From the NCBI RefSeq assembly GCF_016097555.1, contig NC_054706.1, forward strand, positions 45,363,728 to 45,427,727: a stretch of 64,000 bases of DNA. Direction: 5' to 3'. This document shows positions 10,426 through 22,883 of this stretch, piece after piece. How positions within the stretch are numbered: position 1 is the first letter of the stretch; each line of letters begins with the position of its first letter. The translations under genes and the position numbers were made by a program. The DNA comes from Gigantopelta aegis. Its lineage: Eukaryota; Mollusca; Gastropoda; Neomphalida; Peltospiridae. Below the pieces are notes generated by a model that had not been told where the DNA came from, searched no databases, and saw only the letters and a program-made list of their open reading frames with translations.

Positions 10426-11204
10426 GTACTGAATATTCATGAACAAACGATTGATCGACATCGATATTTTACGACATCGAGTAATGTTCTGGTGTATATA
10501 TATAAATTATTCCAACTGTAGATATTAATGTAACAAGTATTTAATAATATACAGTGTGGTTAATAAATTGTGTAATTGAATGTTACGTAGCGTATATCAA
10601 TGTCGTTGTTTGTTGTTTTCCTACTCTTCTTCTGTGGGATAATCCCGCCGATATTTTGATGAATTTTACACCAGTGGTTACGGTTATCTAAACGTCAAAA
10701 TTGTAATGCACGTCTGTACAACTTAATTTCATAAACAAATAAACAAACAACAACAACAAAAATCATTCAACAACTACAGAATATATAATTTAAAATAATT
10801 ACTGTATAAATGAGTACAGGTCAAACCGATTAGAAAAATGTTGTCCACTACTTTTAATTATAATTATTTGTAATAACAATTGTCCTAAATACAAATAATA
10901 ACAACAACAACAACAGTAGTTACGGTAGCTTTTTGGAAAATTATAAATTTAAGATTTCAGTAGGTTGGATTATAAATACATTATCTCACTACCAAGTACA
11001 CCTGAAGTCATCCACTGATGTAGTTAACAAATTACACACTTCTTGGCTAATGTCTATTTCCTCAAAGTAAAAATCTACTTTTGTAGACACAAATTTAATC
11101 AATTATCTAAGTGATCAGAGTAGATTTCTGTTTCTTTATTTTTTTTAAATATAATTTTTATTAAATAGATTTGAATAAAGTACCACTGAAGGTTCATTTA
11201 CCTT

Positions 11205-11264
11205 TAATATACATATACATACATGTATACATATATACATACATACATAAATACATACATACAT

Positions 11265-11295
<31 letters not shown>

Positions 11296-11336
11296 TACGT
11301 GCGTGTGTGTCTGTGTGTGAGTGTGTGTGTGTGTAA
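11205..11336. repeat. (CATA)n/(CA)n/(GT)n microsatellites
   Basis: 'ACATACAT' runs pass into CA and then GT runs, immediately before a SINE. Confidence 0.85.
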
Positions 11337-11609
11337 CCGGCCTCGGTGGCGCAGTGGTTAAGCCATCGGACTACAGGCTGGTAGGTACAGGGTTCGCAAC
11401 CCCGTACCGGCTACAGCCCATAGCAAGTTCTTAAGGACTCGATGCATAGGTGTAAGGCTACTACACCCTCTTCTCTCTCCTTAACCACTAACCAACTAAC
11501 AACTAACACACCGTCCTGGACAGACAGCCCAGATAGCTGAGGTGTGTGCCCAAGACAGCGTGCTTGAACCTTAATTGGATATAAGCACGGAAATAAGTTG
11601 AAATAAATG
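11337..11609 (+). mobile_element. SINE family C, near full length
   Basis: tRNA-like head 'CCGGCCTCGGTGGCGCAGTG' with a B-box-like 'GGGTTCGCAACCC', a body with 'ACTACACCCTCTTCTCTC' and 'GTCCTGGACAGACAGCCC', and the tail 'TTGGATATAAGCACGG'. It could be transcribed by Pol III; no evidence of activity. Confidence 0.85.
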
Positions 11610-11646
11610 TGTGCGTGTGTGAAATACATATGTATACGTAAACACT

Positions 11647-11907
11647 GTTTTTTGTTTGTTTAACGACACCACTAGAGCACATTGATTCATTGGATGTCAA
11701 ACATTTGTTAATTCTGACTTAGAGAGGAAACCCACTATATTTTTTCATTAGTAGCAGGTAATCTTTTATATGCACCATACCACGGCTTTTGATATACATG
11801 TACCAGTGGTGGTGCACTGGCTGTAATAAGAAATAGCACAATGGTCAAATAAAAATGGATCGATCCTAGACCGACCATGCTTTACCAGTGGGCTACGTCC
11901 GGCCCCT
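11647..11907 (-). mobile_element. SINE family A, near full length
   Basis: Minus-strand copy from the head ('GGGGCCGGACGTAGCCCAC', 'GGTCTAGGATCGATCC' as B box) to the tail at 11647. Confidence 0.85.
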
Positions 11908-14079
11908 CCAATTTATGTAGACACTGAAAATTAAATATGAATATGAATTATTCATAAACTATCTAACTGGTCAGGGTAGATTTCCATTTTATTACATATG
12001 TGCATTTACATTTCCATTAAAATTATATTATTATTTTTTAAGTAGATGTGAATAATCTTACTGTATGTTTACTACCGATGTCAGTGGTAGTTTTCAGAAA
12101 AACAAACACATAACATTTCAAAAGGGTGGATTTTATGGTACTTAACTACTGAGGGTACATGGATATCATCCACCGAGGGTAGTTTTCCTTTAATATGTTA
12201 TATTACATTACACATATGTTGGCTAATGTATATTTCAGCTACGTAAACACCTTCTCATGTAGACATGACAATTCAATATGAATGTGATGGCTTAATCTAT
12301 TATTTAACTGATCAGGGTAGATTATCTTTTCATATGTAAAATTAAAAAAAAAAAGTGTTATTTTTAAAAAAATAAATAGATATGAATAATCTTACTGCAT
12401 ATTTACTATGTCAGGGGTAGTTTTCAGAAAAGGAGATTCTTAACATTTCAAAAGGATGGATTTTACTGTACCTAACTACCGAAGGTACACTGAGGATACT
12501 TTTCCTTTAACATGGTATATTACATTACATACATGTTGGCTAATGTATATTTCAGCTAAGTAAACACCTTCTAATGTAGACATGACAATTAAATATGTAT
12601 ATCATGGATTAATCCATTATCTAAATGATCAGAGTACATTTCCAAATTAAAAGAAATTATTATTATTATTATTATTATTTAAAAATATATGTGAATAACC
12701 TTATGGTACATGTATGTTTACTGTCAGTGCTAGGGATAGTTCTAGGAAAATGAGACACTTAAGATTTCAGTAGGGTGGATTTTACAGTACCCAACTACCG
12801 AGGGTACATTATCGTCCACCAAGGGTACTTTTCCCAAAAGATGTTATATTAATTTACATATTTATTAACTAATGTATATTTCAGTTAAGTAAACACCTTA
12901 TGTAGACACTATATGTGATAGATTAATTCATTATCTAAATGATCAGTGTAGATGTCTAAATTGTATGTAATGTTTTTATTTTGTAATCAAATATATGTGA
13001 ATAACCTTACAGTATGTTTACTATCCATGCTAGTAGTGGAGCAACTTAGCTGATCAATTGTGCACTTTTCTGTGAAAGCATGAACATTGGCAAATGGTTA
13101 GAGTAACCCAGTACAAGAATATTTAGTCCAGGGCCCACTGGAAATTGCACCCTGTATGGCCACCATTGTGGACCTGTTTTGTTTAATATCTCCTTAACTA
13201 ATACACATATCGAGAGAATTGAAATGCCTATGCCCACATGTTAGGGGACTAGGAATCCAGTGGTGACAGAAGTGTTTGCAAATTGTGGCTGCCATCTTGA
13301 AATCAAAGATGGTCGCCGTCCACATGCTATTTTGCCAATCTGATTAACAGCTCTACTGGGTCCGCCAGTAGATCTAACAGCATTGCGTGGACTCTCATGT
13401 CCAGGTGACATTTCATCTATAAATAACAATTTAAATATCGACCAATTACACTTTGCCTTTTATACCGTTATTCGGGAGCATACAAATTCTAAAAATATCG
13501 GGCGAGACTATTTATGCAATAGGCGACCTTGTTGGTCTATTTCAACACTGAAAAAACAGGGGGGAAAGTGCAGTAATAAACTCTGGATTGTATACTAGTA
13601 TAAACAGATTTTATGGCTATACCATCACAGGGTTTTTTTTGGTCTTGAAACGAATTTTATATAAAATTCTATATTGAAATTAGTTTTTTGCATACTTCGT
13701 AATCCACCCGAATCATTTCGTATACCCTTGGCATAATCCCGAATGTTTTCAAATTCTTTTCAAATCACTGGCATGATTTTGCAAGTAAGGTTTTGATTGG
13801 TTGAATGAAATGTCAATTGGACATGAGCTCCAACGGGCTGCTGTTAGATCCACATGTAATAGTGGAGCTAATTTTAATTAGATTGCTATTTTGCTCAATA
13901 TCTCATTTAGTAGTAAAGATATCAATACAAATTTAACACCTAGACTGACATTTCAGGGGTCTAAGAATCCAATGGTGACATCGAATATATGGCTGTCATC
14001 TTGAAATCCAAGATGGCCACCATCCACAAGCTATTTTTACTCAATATCTCATAAAATATAAAATATATCAATACAGTTT

Positions 14080-14552
14080 TAACACCTATAATAAAATTAA
14101 TCATCGGCTATTGTCACTATAGGTACTTGTGCGATCATACATCAAAATGACGAATCTTGCAATAATAGTGGTCATCCTGTTCTGTTATAAAGACAGGCTG
14201 CAGGTTCTGAAATCAAAAGTCTTAAATGAGTGGCAAGCAGTGTGGACCATACCACTAACAAGTCAGCAGGTGTGCAGGCAGAATTAATGGAATTTTCTGT
14301 AAGGAGACTGGAATTTTAGGTGATGGTAAAGATCTTGTCACAAAGGTAGTGTTGGACAGCTCATTATTTTATATAGTGCAACTGACAGAAACAAGCGGAC
14401 ACTTATAAACAATGGGGAATGGGGAAAGCTAACGAAACATGAGTGGCACCCAGAGGCATCAATGGCTTCACTATGAGAGCTGACTGATTTTTTCAAATGC
14501 ACTTGCAAATTTATGACTCATTAATAGGAGATGTTATAAATATAATATAACC

Positions 14553-14554
<2 letters not shown>
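14080..14554. other. Unassigned stretch in the spacer
   Basis: Begins with a short SINE A-like tail piece ('AATCATCGGCTATTG' near 14100). The next 400 bases have many stops in all frames. I recognise no product. Confidence 0.35.

Positions 14555-14604
<50 letters not shown>
14555..14604. repeat. Homopolymer C run, 50 bases
   Basis: Uninterrupted C on +. The length in the living genome is uncertain because such runs slip in sequencing. Confidence 0.9.
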
Positions 14605-15002
14605 AGAATTACAGGTAGTGAAATGTTTAAGCAACACTTTGACAGCAAATTAGAATTTACATTGTCAAACCATTAACAAACATAACTGAACACATTTTAT
14701 TCTGACTGAGCACATTGAGTTTGCATCTTTTAATGTCAGGATACCAACTTTTAAGTATGTAAATACTGTCGGAGTTTCCAATAACAATTACATTGTATCT
14801 AATCACATTAAATATTTATTATAAGCAATTCCTTATTTTTATAAACCATAGTCAAACATTTAAAACAACAGAACATGTCGATTAGATTTGAATGTCCAAA
14901 GATATGTATTTCAAAATTTTCTTGTGGCCATTTTGAAAAATATGGCACCACTCCACCCGTTGCCCACTAATTTTATATAGTACCTATCATAGCATCTATA
15001 TA

Positions 15003-15090
15003 TATATGTATGTATGTATGTATGCATGCATGCATGCATGAATACATGTATGGGTGTATATATATATATATGTATGTCTCTGTGTGTGTG
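15003..15090. repeat. (ATGT)n/(TA)n microsatellite
   Basis: TATG/CATG steps then TA repeats, just before a SINE. Confidence 0.8.
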
Positions 15091-15109
15091 TATTTCATTC
15101 TTCTCTCTG

Positions 15110-15391
15110 CGCTGTCAGTCTAGGATCGATCCCTGTCGGTGGACCCATTGGGCTATTTCTCGTTCCAGCCAGTGCTCCACAACTGGTGTAACAAAGGCTG
15201 TGGTATGTACTATTCTGTCTGTGGGATGGTGCACATAAAAGATCCCTTGCTGCTAATCGAAAAGAGTAGCCCATGAAGTGGCGACAGCGGGTTTCTTCTT
15301 ATGTGTGTGGTCCTTAACCATATGTCTGATGCCATATAAGCGTAAATAAAATGTGTTGAGTGTGTCGTTAAATAAAACATTTCCTTCCTTC
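15110..15391 (+). mobile_element. SINE family B, lacking the first part of the head
   Basis: Begins at the B box ('GTCTAGGATCGATCCC'), has the shared body and ends 'GTGTCGTTAAATAAAACATT' with a TTCC tail. Confidence 0.85.
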
Positions 15392-15696
15392 ATAATTCAG
15401 ATTTCATAAATGGGTCACTTGAATACAAGATGGTTGCCAATATGGTGGTTCAAATGGAGAAAATGGCAATAAATTGCTTATTGTTTGATACAGAAAAGTA
15501 ATTCTTGCATTTAACCCATGCTTTTAGGGATCAATGAACACTAATGAAAGTAGTTCTTCTATACCTGTTAATTTTAATTTATTCAAGATGGCCACCAATA
15601 TAAGTAATGAAACGAGGAAGGTGGAACTGTTAAAAGTAACAGTCACACAAAAGACTTGTTGGTTTAAAAAGGATGACCTACATGTAATAATGAAAA

Positions 15697-15732
15697 ACCG
15701 GACTCGGTGGTGTAGTGGTTAAGTCATCACAC
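15697..15732 (+). mobile_element. SINE head fragment (family C type)
   Basis: Only 'CCGGACTCGGTGGTGTAGTG' and a few more bases remain. Confidence 0.55.
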
Positions 15733-16056
15733 TATATTAAAGTGACCCTTTATTGTTTTTTTTGTTTTCTCTCGGGTACTGTGTGTGTTGTTTAGTGAGC
15801 ATGATAGAGTTTTGCCAGTTTGCAATGAAATTCAGTTTTAGTTGGTCTGGTTTTTTATTTTTATTTTTACAATAATGGTATTTAACACTGGGAATAAATA
15901 GCAAGTACTAGGCCACCTAAAATAATATTACATTGCAAATTAACAAAATTACATCATGCATACTACACCACGCACAACACTACCAAATATCTTACATTCT
16001 ATTGGCCAAGAAAAGGTCACTGTAAAATAATGTTACATTGCATTTTACATCTGTCA

Positions 16057-16299
16057 ATCCATTCAACTGATTGGGTTCTTTCTCGTTTCAACCAGTGCAC
16101 CACAACTGGTCAAAGTCCATGGTATGTGCTTTCCTGTCTGTGGGAAAGTGCATATAAAATATCCCTTGCTGCATTAAGAAAAATGTAGCAGGTTTCCTTT
16201 GATGACTATACGAGTCAGAATTACCAAATGTTTGACATCCAGTAGCCTGTGATTAATTAATTAATGTGTTCTAGTGGTGTCGTTAAACAAAACAAACTT
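16057..16299 (+). mobile_element. SINE family A, 5'-truncated
   Basis: Body from 'CCATTCAACTGATTGGG' to the tail 'GGTGTCGTTAAACAAAAC'. Closest to the subfamily at 22884, with 'CTTTCCTGTCTGTGGG'. Confidence 0.85.
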
Positions 16300-16869
16300 C
16301 TTCTTTATATCTGTCAAATTATTTTATTATTATTAATTGATTATCTTAAACCCACAAGTTTTTTTAATGACTGTGTTAATAATTTTACAAATATACAGTG
16401 GCACTTATTTTTAACAGTTCGATCTCCTTAGGTACATTGCCTGTATTGGTTGGCATCTTGAAATAATTAAAATTAACTTGTATAGAAGAACTGAACTACT
16501 TTCTTCATATTCCATGACCCCTAAAAACATGGGTTAGATGCAAGAATTACATTTTAGTACCGAATAATAAGGAAGTTATTGTAAATTTTCTCAATTTGGA
16601 TCACCATATTACATGGCCCATTTAGTTAAATCTGAATTTTGATAGCACCATTGCCCTCCTTGTCTCCTACAACCATAGGGTAAATGCAATAATTTTTGTT
16701 TATCTGTCAATTTATAAGCAAACTATAGCCATTTCCCTGATTTGGCCACCATTTTGTCCGCCATCTTGGATTTTTCTTCAAGGGTGCCTAGGTAGCATCC
16801 AGTAGATTATTGATGTGCACCAAATTGTGCAGACTTTGAACCCAAATTGGCATTTGGCTATTCACATTT

Positions 16870-18300
16870 TTTTTTTTTTTTAAATTATAATAATAATAAA
16901 AAAAACAAAAAAAACAATTCTTATAATATGGAAATCTACCCTGATCATTTAGATAATGGATTAATCCATTATATACTTATTTAGTTATTAGTGTCTATAT
17001 AAGAAGGTGTTTACTTAGCTGAAATATATATTAGCTAACAAACAAGTAAATTAATATATACCATATTTTGGGAAAAGTACATGTATCCTCGGTGGATGAT
17101 CTTGTAACCTCGGTAGTTAGGTACTATAAAATCCACCCTATTGAAATCTGAAGTGTCTCATTTTCCTAGAACTATCCCTAGCACTGATAGTAAACATACA
17201 GTAAGGTTATTCACATATTATATTTATATTTTTTAAATTAAATAAAAAAAAAAAAAAAATAATAGTAATTTCTTATAATTTGGAAATCTAGCCGTATCAT
17301 TTGGATATTTGATTAATCCACCATATACATATTTAATTATTAGTGTCTACATAAGAAGGTGTTTACTTAGATAAAATATACAATAGCTAACAAAGAAAGG
17401 AAATATTTTATTTAACGATGCACTCAACACATTTTAGTTACAGTTATATGGCATCGGACATATGGTTAAGGACCACACAGATATATAGAGAGAGGAAACC
17501 CACTGTCGCCACTTCATAGGCTACTCTTTTCGATTAGCAGCAAGGGATCTTTTATATGTACCATCCCACAGACAGGGTAGTACATACCACAGCCTTTGAT
17601 ATGCCAGCCGTGCTGGAACGAGAATCAATAGTTAACAAATACATAAATTAATATACCATATTAAGGAAAAAGTAGGCCTACACTCGGTGGATGATATTGT
17701 ACCGTCGGTAGTTAGGTACTGTAAAATCTACCCTATTGAAATCTTCAGTGTCTCAATTTCCTAAAACTATCCCTAGCACTGATAGTAAACATACGGTAAG
17801 GTTATTCACGTATATTTTTAATTATAATAATAACAATTTCTTATAATTTGGAAACCTACCCTGATCATTTAGATAATGGATTAATCCATCATATACATAT
17901 TTCATTATTAGTGTTTATATAAGAAGGTGTTTACTTAGCTGAAATATATATTAGCTAATAAATAAGTAAACTAATATACCATATTTTGGGAAAAGTACCT
18001 TCGGTAGATGATCTTGTACCCTCGGTAGTTCGGTACCATAAAATCCACCCTATTGAAATCTTAAGTGTCTCATTTTCCTAGAACTATCCCTAGTACTGAT
18101 AGTAAACATAAAGTACGTTTATTCACAAATATTAAAAACTAGTAAAAAAAAAAATAATAACTTATTATAATTTGAAAATCTACCCATATTAGTTAGATAT
18201 TTAATTATTAGTGTCTACATAAAGTGTTTACTTATCTGAAATATACAATAGCTAACAAATACATAAATTAATATACCATATTAAGGAAAAAGAAAGAAAG
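16870..18300 (-). repeat. Tandem array of ~325-bp units, - arm of the large inverted repeat
   Basis: Four units, reverse complements of those at 10945-13030. The landmark 'AAGGTGTTTACTTAG' or its decayed form lies near 17000, 17355, 17925 and 18220. The wider third interval is explained by a SINE insertion. Recognisable marks are 'CTACCCTGATCATTTAG' and 'GTAACCTCGGTAGTTAGG'. Confidence 0.85.
17395..17625 (-). mobile_element. SINE family B inserted in the array, with target duplication
   Basis: 5'-truncated minus-strand copy flanked by CAATAGCTAACAAA (17381-17394) and CAATAGTTAACAAA (17626-17639), a 14-bp duplication with one difference. It is younger than the array unit it splits. Confidence 0.9.
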
Positions 18301-18469
18301 AAAGAAATAGCTTTTACTGTAACATAAGGAATGGTTCATAAATAATTAGTATGCTATACTCTCCTAGTTGCCCACGCGTCTTACATAAAATGTGGGATTT
18401 ACATAAAAATTACAACGTATCGGGGTGTGTTTTTTTTTTGTGTGTGTTTTTTTTTTTTTGGGGGGGGGG

Positions 18470-18753
18470 GGTTGTTTAACTAGAGCACATTGATTTATTA
18501 ATCATCGGCTACTGGATGTCAAACATTTGGTAATTTTGAAATATAGTCTTAGAGAGGAAACCCGCTACATTTATCCATTATTAGCAAGGGATCTTTTATA
18601 TACACAATCCCACAGACAGAATAGCATATACCGCGGCCTATGATATACCAGTTGTGGTACACTGGTTAGAAAAAATAGGTCCACTGACGGGAATCGATCC
18701 CATACCGACCGCGCATCAGGCAAGCGCTTTACCATTGGGCTACGTCTCGCTCC
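18470..18753 (-). mobile_element. SINE family A, near full length
   Basis: Minus copy from 'GAGCGAGACGTAGCCCAATG' through the B box to 'GTTTAACTAGAGCAC' at the 3' side. A G run abuts its tail. Confidence 0.85.
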
Positions 18754-18934
18754 TTACAACGTATCGAGTCGCAATAATTCGTAACTTCACTGATAGGGTT
18801 AACTGAAAATTTTGAATTAATTAGCTCACTTGTAATTTTGAGTCAGTATATTATAATCACAATTTAATACCTGAAAATATACAGCCGTGGATATAATGTA
18901 ACACATTTATTCAAAGTATTGTATTTGTGGGAAG

Positions 18935-19138
18935 GTACAAGAAAGGGATGGATAGGTACATGGATTTGTCGACAGTGGAGTACATATGATTATTATGTCC
19001 AGTTTACAAGATGGATTTCCAAAATCATTCAAAATACCCAAATGTGCCTGTTCTCTCTCGCCTGTAGTCGTGGACATGAAAGGAAAACTTTGGGTAGGAG
19101 ATACAGGTGGCACAGTCCATATTTGTAAGATAGACTGA
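18935..19138 (+). pseudogene. TRIM C-terminal fragment
   Basis: An open frame from about 18965 to TGA at 19136-19138 reads FVDSGVHMIIMSSLQDGF, PKSFKIPK, then VVDMKGKLWVGDTGGTVHIC and KID. It aligns with the end of the TRIM frame at 3772 (YIVDGGENVIVVYSLQNGF...EGKLWVGDDRGN) and with the copy at 26083. Nothing upstream of this end matches a TRIM, so only the last ~57 codons survive. It lies just before a MITE. Confidence 0.8.
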
Positions 19139-19659
19139 TTAGTTACGAGATTTATTAATCTAGATAAATTGTCAACTATCTGCAGGTGTTGGTTAAAGGG
19201 ACATTCCCGAGTTTGGTGCATTGTAAGATGTTTCCGACTAATAAAATATTTCTACGATTAAACTTACATGCTAAATATATTTTCTTGTTTAGAATATCAG
19301 TGTCTGTATATACAATGTGTTACTGGTCATCTTAATATTTGTATGAAGCCCAAACTGGATTTCGTCTTCAAATAATTCCATACGTACGAAAAATATATAT
19401 GTTTAGGAAATAAAATGAAATTTAACCAAGTACAAATATTATATTGCTATTCATCATTATCATCAACACCATCATCATCATCCGTATCACTTCATGGTCA
19501 TCATCACAAATGATATTTGAGTGATATTTAATAATCTATATAAATGTCACTGTTGTGATTATTCATATGAATATGTACATTATTTAAATATACATATCTC
19601 TAACATGTATATATGTAAGTTGTCGTTGGGGGATTTGTTCTCACTTTCTCTTGGGCGTA

Positions 19660-19662
<3 letters not shown>

Positions 19663-19730
<68 letters not shown>

Positions 19731-19731
19731 C
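19663..19731. repeat. (TG)n microsatellite
   Basis: About 34 TG units, inside the LINE insertion. Confidence 0.95.
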
Positions 19732-20754
19732 GTATATAATTATATCCATGTACATGTATATATGTTCTGGCACAATATTTAAGCCACACCTGCCTTTAGA
19801 ATACATTATAATAGTGAACTAAGTTTCAAATATATGCATGTGGTGGAATGCTGGTTGTTTCGTAATATAAAATACACGACTGCCACTGAACCAATAACAA
19901 AAAAGTATTTCCATGGCAAGCTATCACGCTTATATAGTGATTTGTAAACCTAAGTGAGTGGTCGGTGTTTTGATAACACGGCTTGTATATAAGGGCGACT
20001 CGGTAAAAACAGTCCTGTGTTAATTCCAAGCTTATCTAACCCACAAATATATTAAACGAAAATACCACAGTAAACTATGCGTACGGTCGACCACCACGTG
20101 GATTTATTTATTCATTTATCTATTTGTTCATTTTGTTTATATTATTTATATATTTATCTATTTGTGACTTGAAACGTATTTATCTATTTATTGTAATATA
20201 TATTATTAATTTATTGCCACTAAATCAACATCGTTAGATATTAATGAATAATCTATATAATTGTTTCTTAATGTTTAATATTTTAAGTTTATATGTACGC
20301 CCTTCCCCACTCTACGAACAGCTTGCAATGTACGGATTACCCCCCCCCCCCCCCCCCCCAAGATTTTTTTCATAATTCAAAACAACAACATATTATTTAG
20401 TTTGTTTATACCTCATCTCTTCGTTCATTCGTTTTTGTTTGTTTTGGGGGGTTTTCATTCATACCATTCGTTTACTTTCCTCATCTGATCAGCAGCACCG
20501 ACATAAACATGTTCGCACAAAGTTGCATGGCTTTGGTGACTGGTTTTTCGCCTATATGGTTCCAGCCATCTTACCCAGATATTTACCTTTTTTTTTAATT
20601 TTTCTCTTTCAAATAGCTATTCTCTACTTTACTAATTCGATGGACTTGTTTCTCAGGTTGAAAACACTTACTTTTAATGCCGCCTCTCTATTTCACTTTT
20701 TCAAGGTATATAAGTCGTACATTTACAACTTTAAAAAATCTAACCAACGGCAAA

Positions 20755-21480
20755 AATGTCCGACATAACTATTTTCTCGCTGAATGTGAAAGGTCTTCAA
20801 TCTGATCACAAAAGACAAGATATTTTCAATTTTTTACGTAGTAAAAAGTGTTCATTAGTTTTTTTGCAGGAGACACAAAGCTAAAAAAACAGACGAGAAA
20901 CGGTGGGCTGCAGAATGGGATTATAAATGCAATTTTTTCCACGGAAGCTCAAATAGCGCCGGTGTTATGATACTTTTTAAGAATAAGAATAATTTTAAAT
21001 ATACAGTGAATCATCTTATATGTGATAAAAATGGTCGTTATAGTATTATGGACATCACTATAGAAAAATATCAATTGTCATTAGTTAATTTATATGGTCC
21101 AAACTCGGATTCCCCTATATTCTTCAAAAACATTAAAGATAAGTTGGAACGTTTACCGGGTTCAGTTATTATGGCAGGTGACTGGAACGTGGTTCAAGAT
21201 TATACGTTAGATACATATAACTATAAACAAAGAAACAATATTTTATCCCATAAGTGTATTGCAGAAATAAAAGAATATCTAGACTTGAACGACCCTTGGA
21301 GAATAGGTAACCCAAATAAACGTCAGTACACATGGCGACTTAAAATGTTTACTAAACAAAGAAGGCTTGACTATTTCCTGGTTTCAGAAGACATTTCAGA
21401 TTCAATTAAAAAATGCTCTATAGACATAAGTTACAAATCGGACCATTCCCTTATAATATTACAAATGCATATTATTAGGC
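20755..21480 (+). pseudogene. LINE APE-type endonuclease domain, frameshifted
   Basis: Starts MSDITIFSLNVKGLQSDHKR and VFLQETQ (catalytic Asn and Glu motifs). After a frame break it continues AAEWDYKCNFFHGSSNSAGV, then LVNLYGPNSDSP, VIMAGDWNVVQDYT (GDWN motif), YTWRLKMFTKQRRLDYFLVS (RxDYFLV) and SDHSLI (the terminal SDH motif). All the usual endonuclease motifs are visible, but the frame is broken near 20881 and no reverse transcriptase follows. Confidence 0.85.
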
Positions 21481-22571
21481 CTATTGGTATGCTACGTTCG
21501 AGCAAAAACGACCACCCACGATACCCAAGTGATAATTTTCTTTTCTGTGGGACTACGTAATTGGTCAGTTTTGTGATTTTAGATGGGAAAGTCTACTTAA
21601 TCAAGGGTTTTACAGAATTACTTACAATAATAAAGCAGGGCGGCTGATCGATTACGATTAGAGGGTGTTCGTTCGGTTAACACACAATACCCTGTGATCT
21701 TAATAAAAGAAGCACGTCTTTTTAATGTGTCTAGACACAGTGTCTGGAGACCGTCTAAATATACACCTGCCAATCAGGAACCACAGGTACAGGCCACGGA
21801 AAGAAAATACCAATTAACTAAGAAAACACTCCGATTATTATTTCAGTACGTGGGTTAATTTATGTACAAACCATAATACAGTTATTTCAAAACTTTGACA
21901 ATGGTGGTTTATTTTGTATTAAACATAAATATATAATTGTTGCTGGCTTACTGGGATGACTATTATTACAGAATATTGCGATGCATCCGCAAAAATCAGG
22001 TATGTTTTGTTTCTTCAATTCGAAGACTAATTTCTGACGTGACACGTTAGGTATTACGTAACCACCAGCTCGCCAGAGGGCGTATACACTGGGATGATAC
22101 AAAATGGCTGCGCCCGTTATATATAATAGCCGTCACATTTAACCGTTTCTTTATGTTCTTTTTCCCCTTCCTCTCTGTCCCCCCTTCCCCCTTTTTTTTT
22201 TTCTTTTTTTTTTCTCCTCCAATGCAAGCTCGTTTCACCTATCATTCTTGACCCTCAGATCATTTTAAAATGCGTATGTATGTATGTATGTATGTATGTA
22301 TGTATGTATGTAGGTACGTATGTATGTATATGAATACGGGTGTGCAGTATATGATAAGAAATGTAATGAATATAACTCCCATACATATCACATATTGTTT
22401 ATATACATACTGTGGAATATAAAACCTTTACCGTACCGTTATACAGGTACACATAATCATGTTATAATTTTATTATTGTTGTATATTGTAAGACGATGAT
22501 TCAAGGCACCCCAACCTTGACATTGCCAGTGATCTGGGGGTAATAAAGGTTTAGAAAAAAAAAGAGAAAAA
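21481..22571. other. 3' part of the LINE insertion, non-coding
   Basis: No reverse-transcriptase motif. Includes a (GTAT)n run at about 22270-22330 and the LINE 3'UTR end 'CAAGGCACCCCAACCTTGAC' (22503-22522), an imperfect hairpin near the 3' terminus. Confidence 0.5.
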
Positions 22572-22883
22572 AAGTACAAATATTAGAATGATCAGAAACA
22601 CGCTTAATATATAGCCACTAATATTTTATGCAGAAAAATATATTTGATATGAATTACAATCGTTAGAAAAGTCTCAATTAGTCGATAACATCTTAAAAAT
22701 TGCAGCAAACTCAGGAATGTCCCTTTAATAATCGAAAGAAACCGTTTTGGAAAACACGACTTACAAACGTAATATTTTTATTGTTACTGCTGCTGCTGCT
22801 GCTACTGCTGCTGTTGTTGTTGTTCTTGTTGAGTATAACATGATTAATGACTTAGGAAAGGAAAAGGAACTTTATCCTGTGAG

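Larger units (their letters stand above)
10945..13030 (+). repeat. Tandem array of ~325-bp units, + arm of a large inverted repeat
   Basis: At least five diverged units. The landmark 'TGTAGACA' lies at 11916, 12259, 12575 and 12901, giving periods of 343, 316 and 326. Each unit also has 'GATCAGGGTAGATT', 'GTGAATAATCTTACTGTATG', 'GGGTGGATTTTA', 'CTACCGAGGGTAC' and 'TTTCAGCTAAGTAAACACC'. The first unit (10945-11215) is separated from the rest by microsatellites and two SINEs. The same units occur reverse-complemented at 16870-18300. Confidence 0.85.
13030..16870. repeat. Spacer of the large inverted repeat, with direct and inverted sub-repeats
   Basis: Holds repeated 'ATCTTGAAATCCAAGATGG' modules (near 13290, 13995, and as 'CAAGATGGCCACCA' near 15585) and 'TCAATATCTCAT' steps. 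Two inverted pairs are visible: 13320-13416 with 13805-13895 ('GGACATGAG', 'TGCTGTTAGATC'), and 15420-15600 with 16430-16630 ('TTAATTTTAATTTATTCAAG'; 'AACCCATG..TTTAGGG'). No transposase frame is visible. Confidence 0.65.
19442..22571 (+). mobile_element. LINE insertion, internally deleted, 14-bp target duplication
   Basis: The 3130-bp insert is bounded by AAGTACAAATATTA at 19428-19441 and 22572-22585. Its 3' end reads 'GATCTGGGGGTAATAAAGG' then an A-rich tail, as in target-primed retroposition. It contains a LINE endonuclease frame at 20755-21480 but no reverse transcriptase. The 5' 1.3 kb has a long (TG)n run and no clear ORF1. The endonuclease style suggests an L1/Tx1-type element; the clade is inference. 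Confidence 0.8.
19193..22728. mobile_element. MITE 'TTAAAGGGACATTCC', split by a LINE
   Basis: Left part 19193-19441 and right part 22572-22728 together match the intact copy at 29913-30302 in reverse orientation. Ends are TTAAAGGGACATTCCCGAG and CTCAGGAATGTCCCTTTAA. The halves are parted by the LINE at 19442-22571. Confidence 0.85.

Noticed and set aside
14160-14500. A possible coding relic in the array spacer
   Set aside because: Short peptides without a recognised domain and stops in every frame; nothing to support a call.
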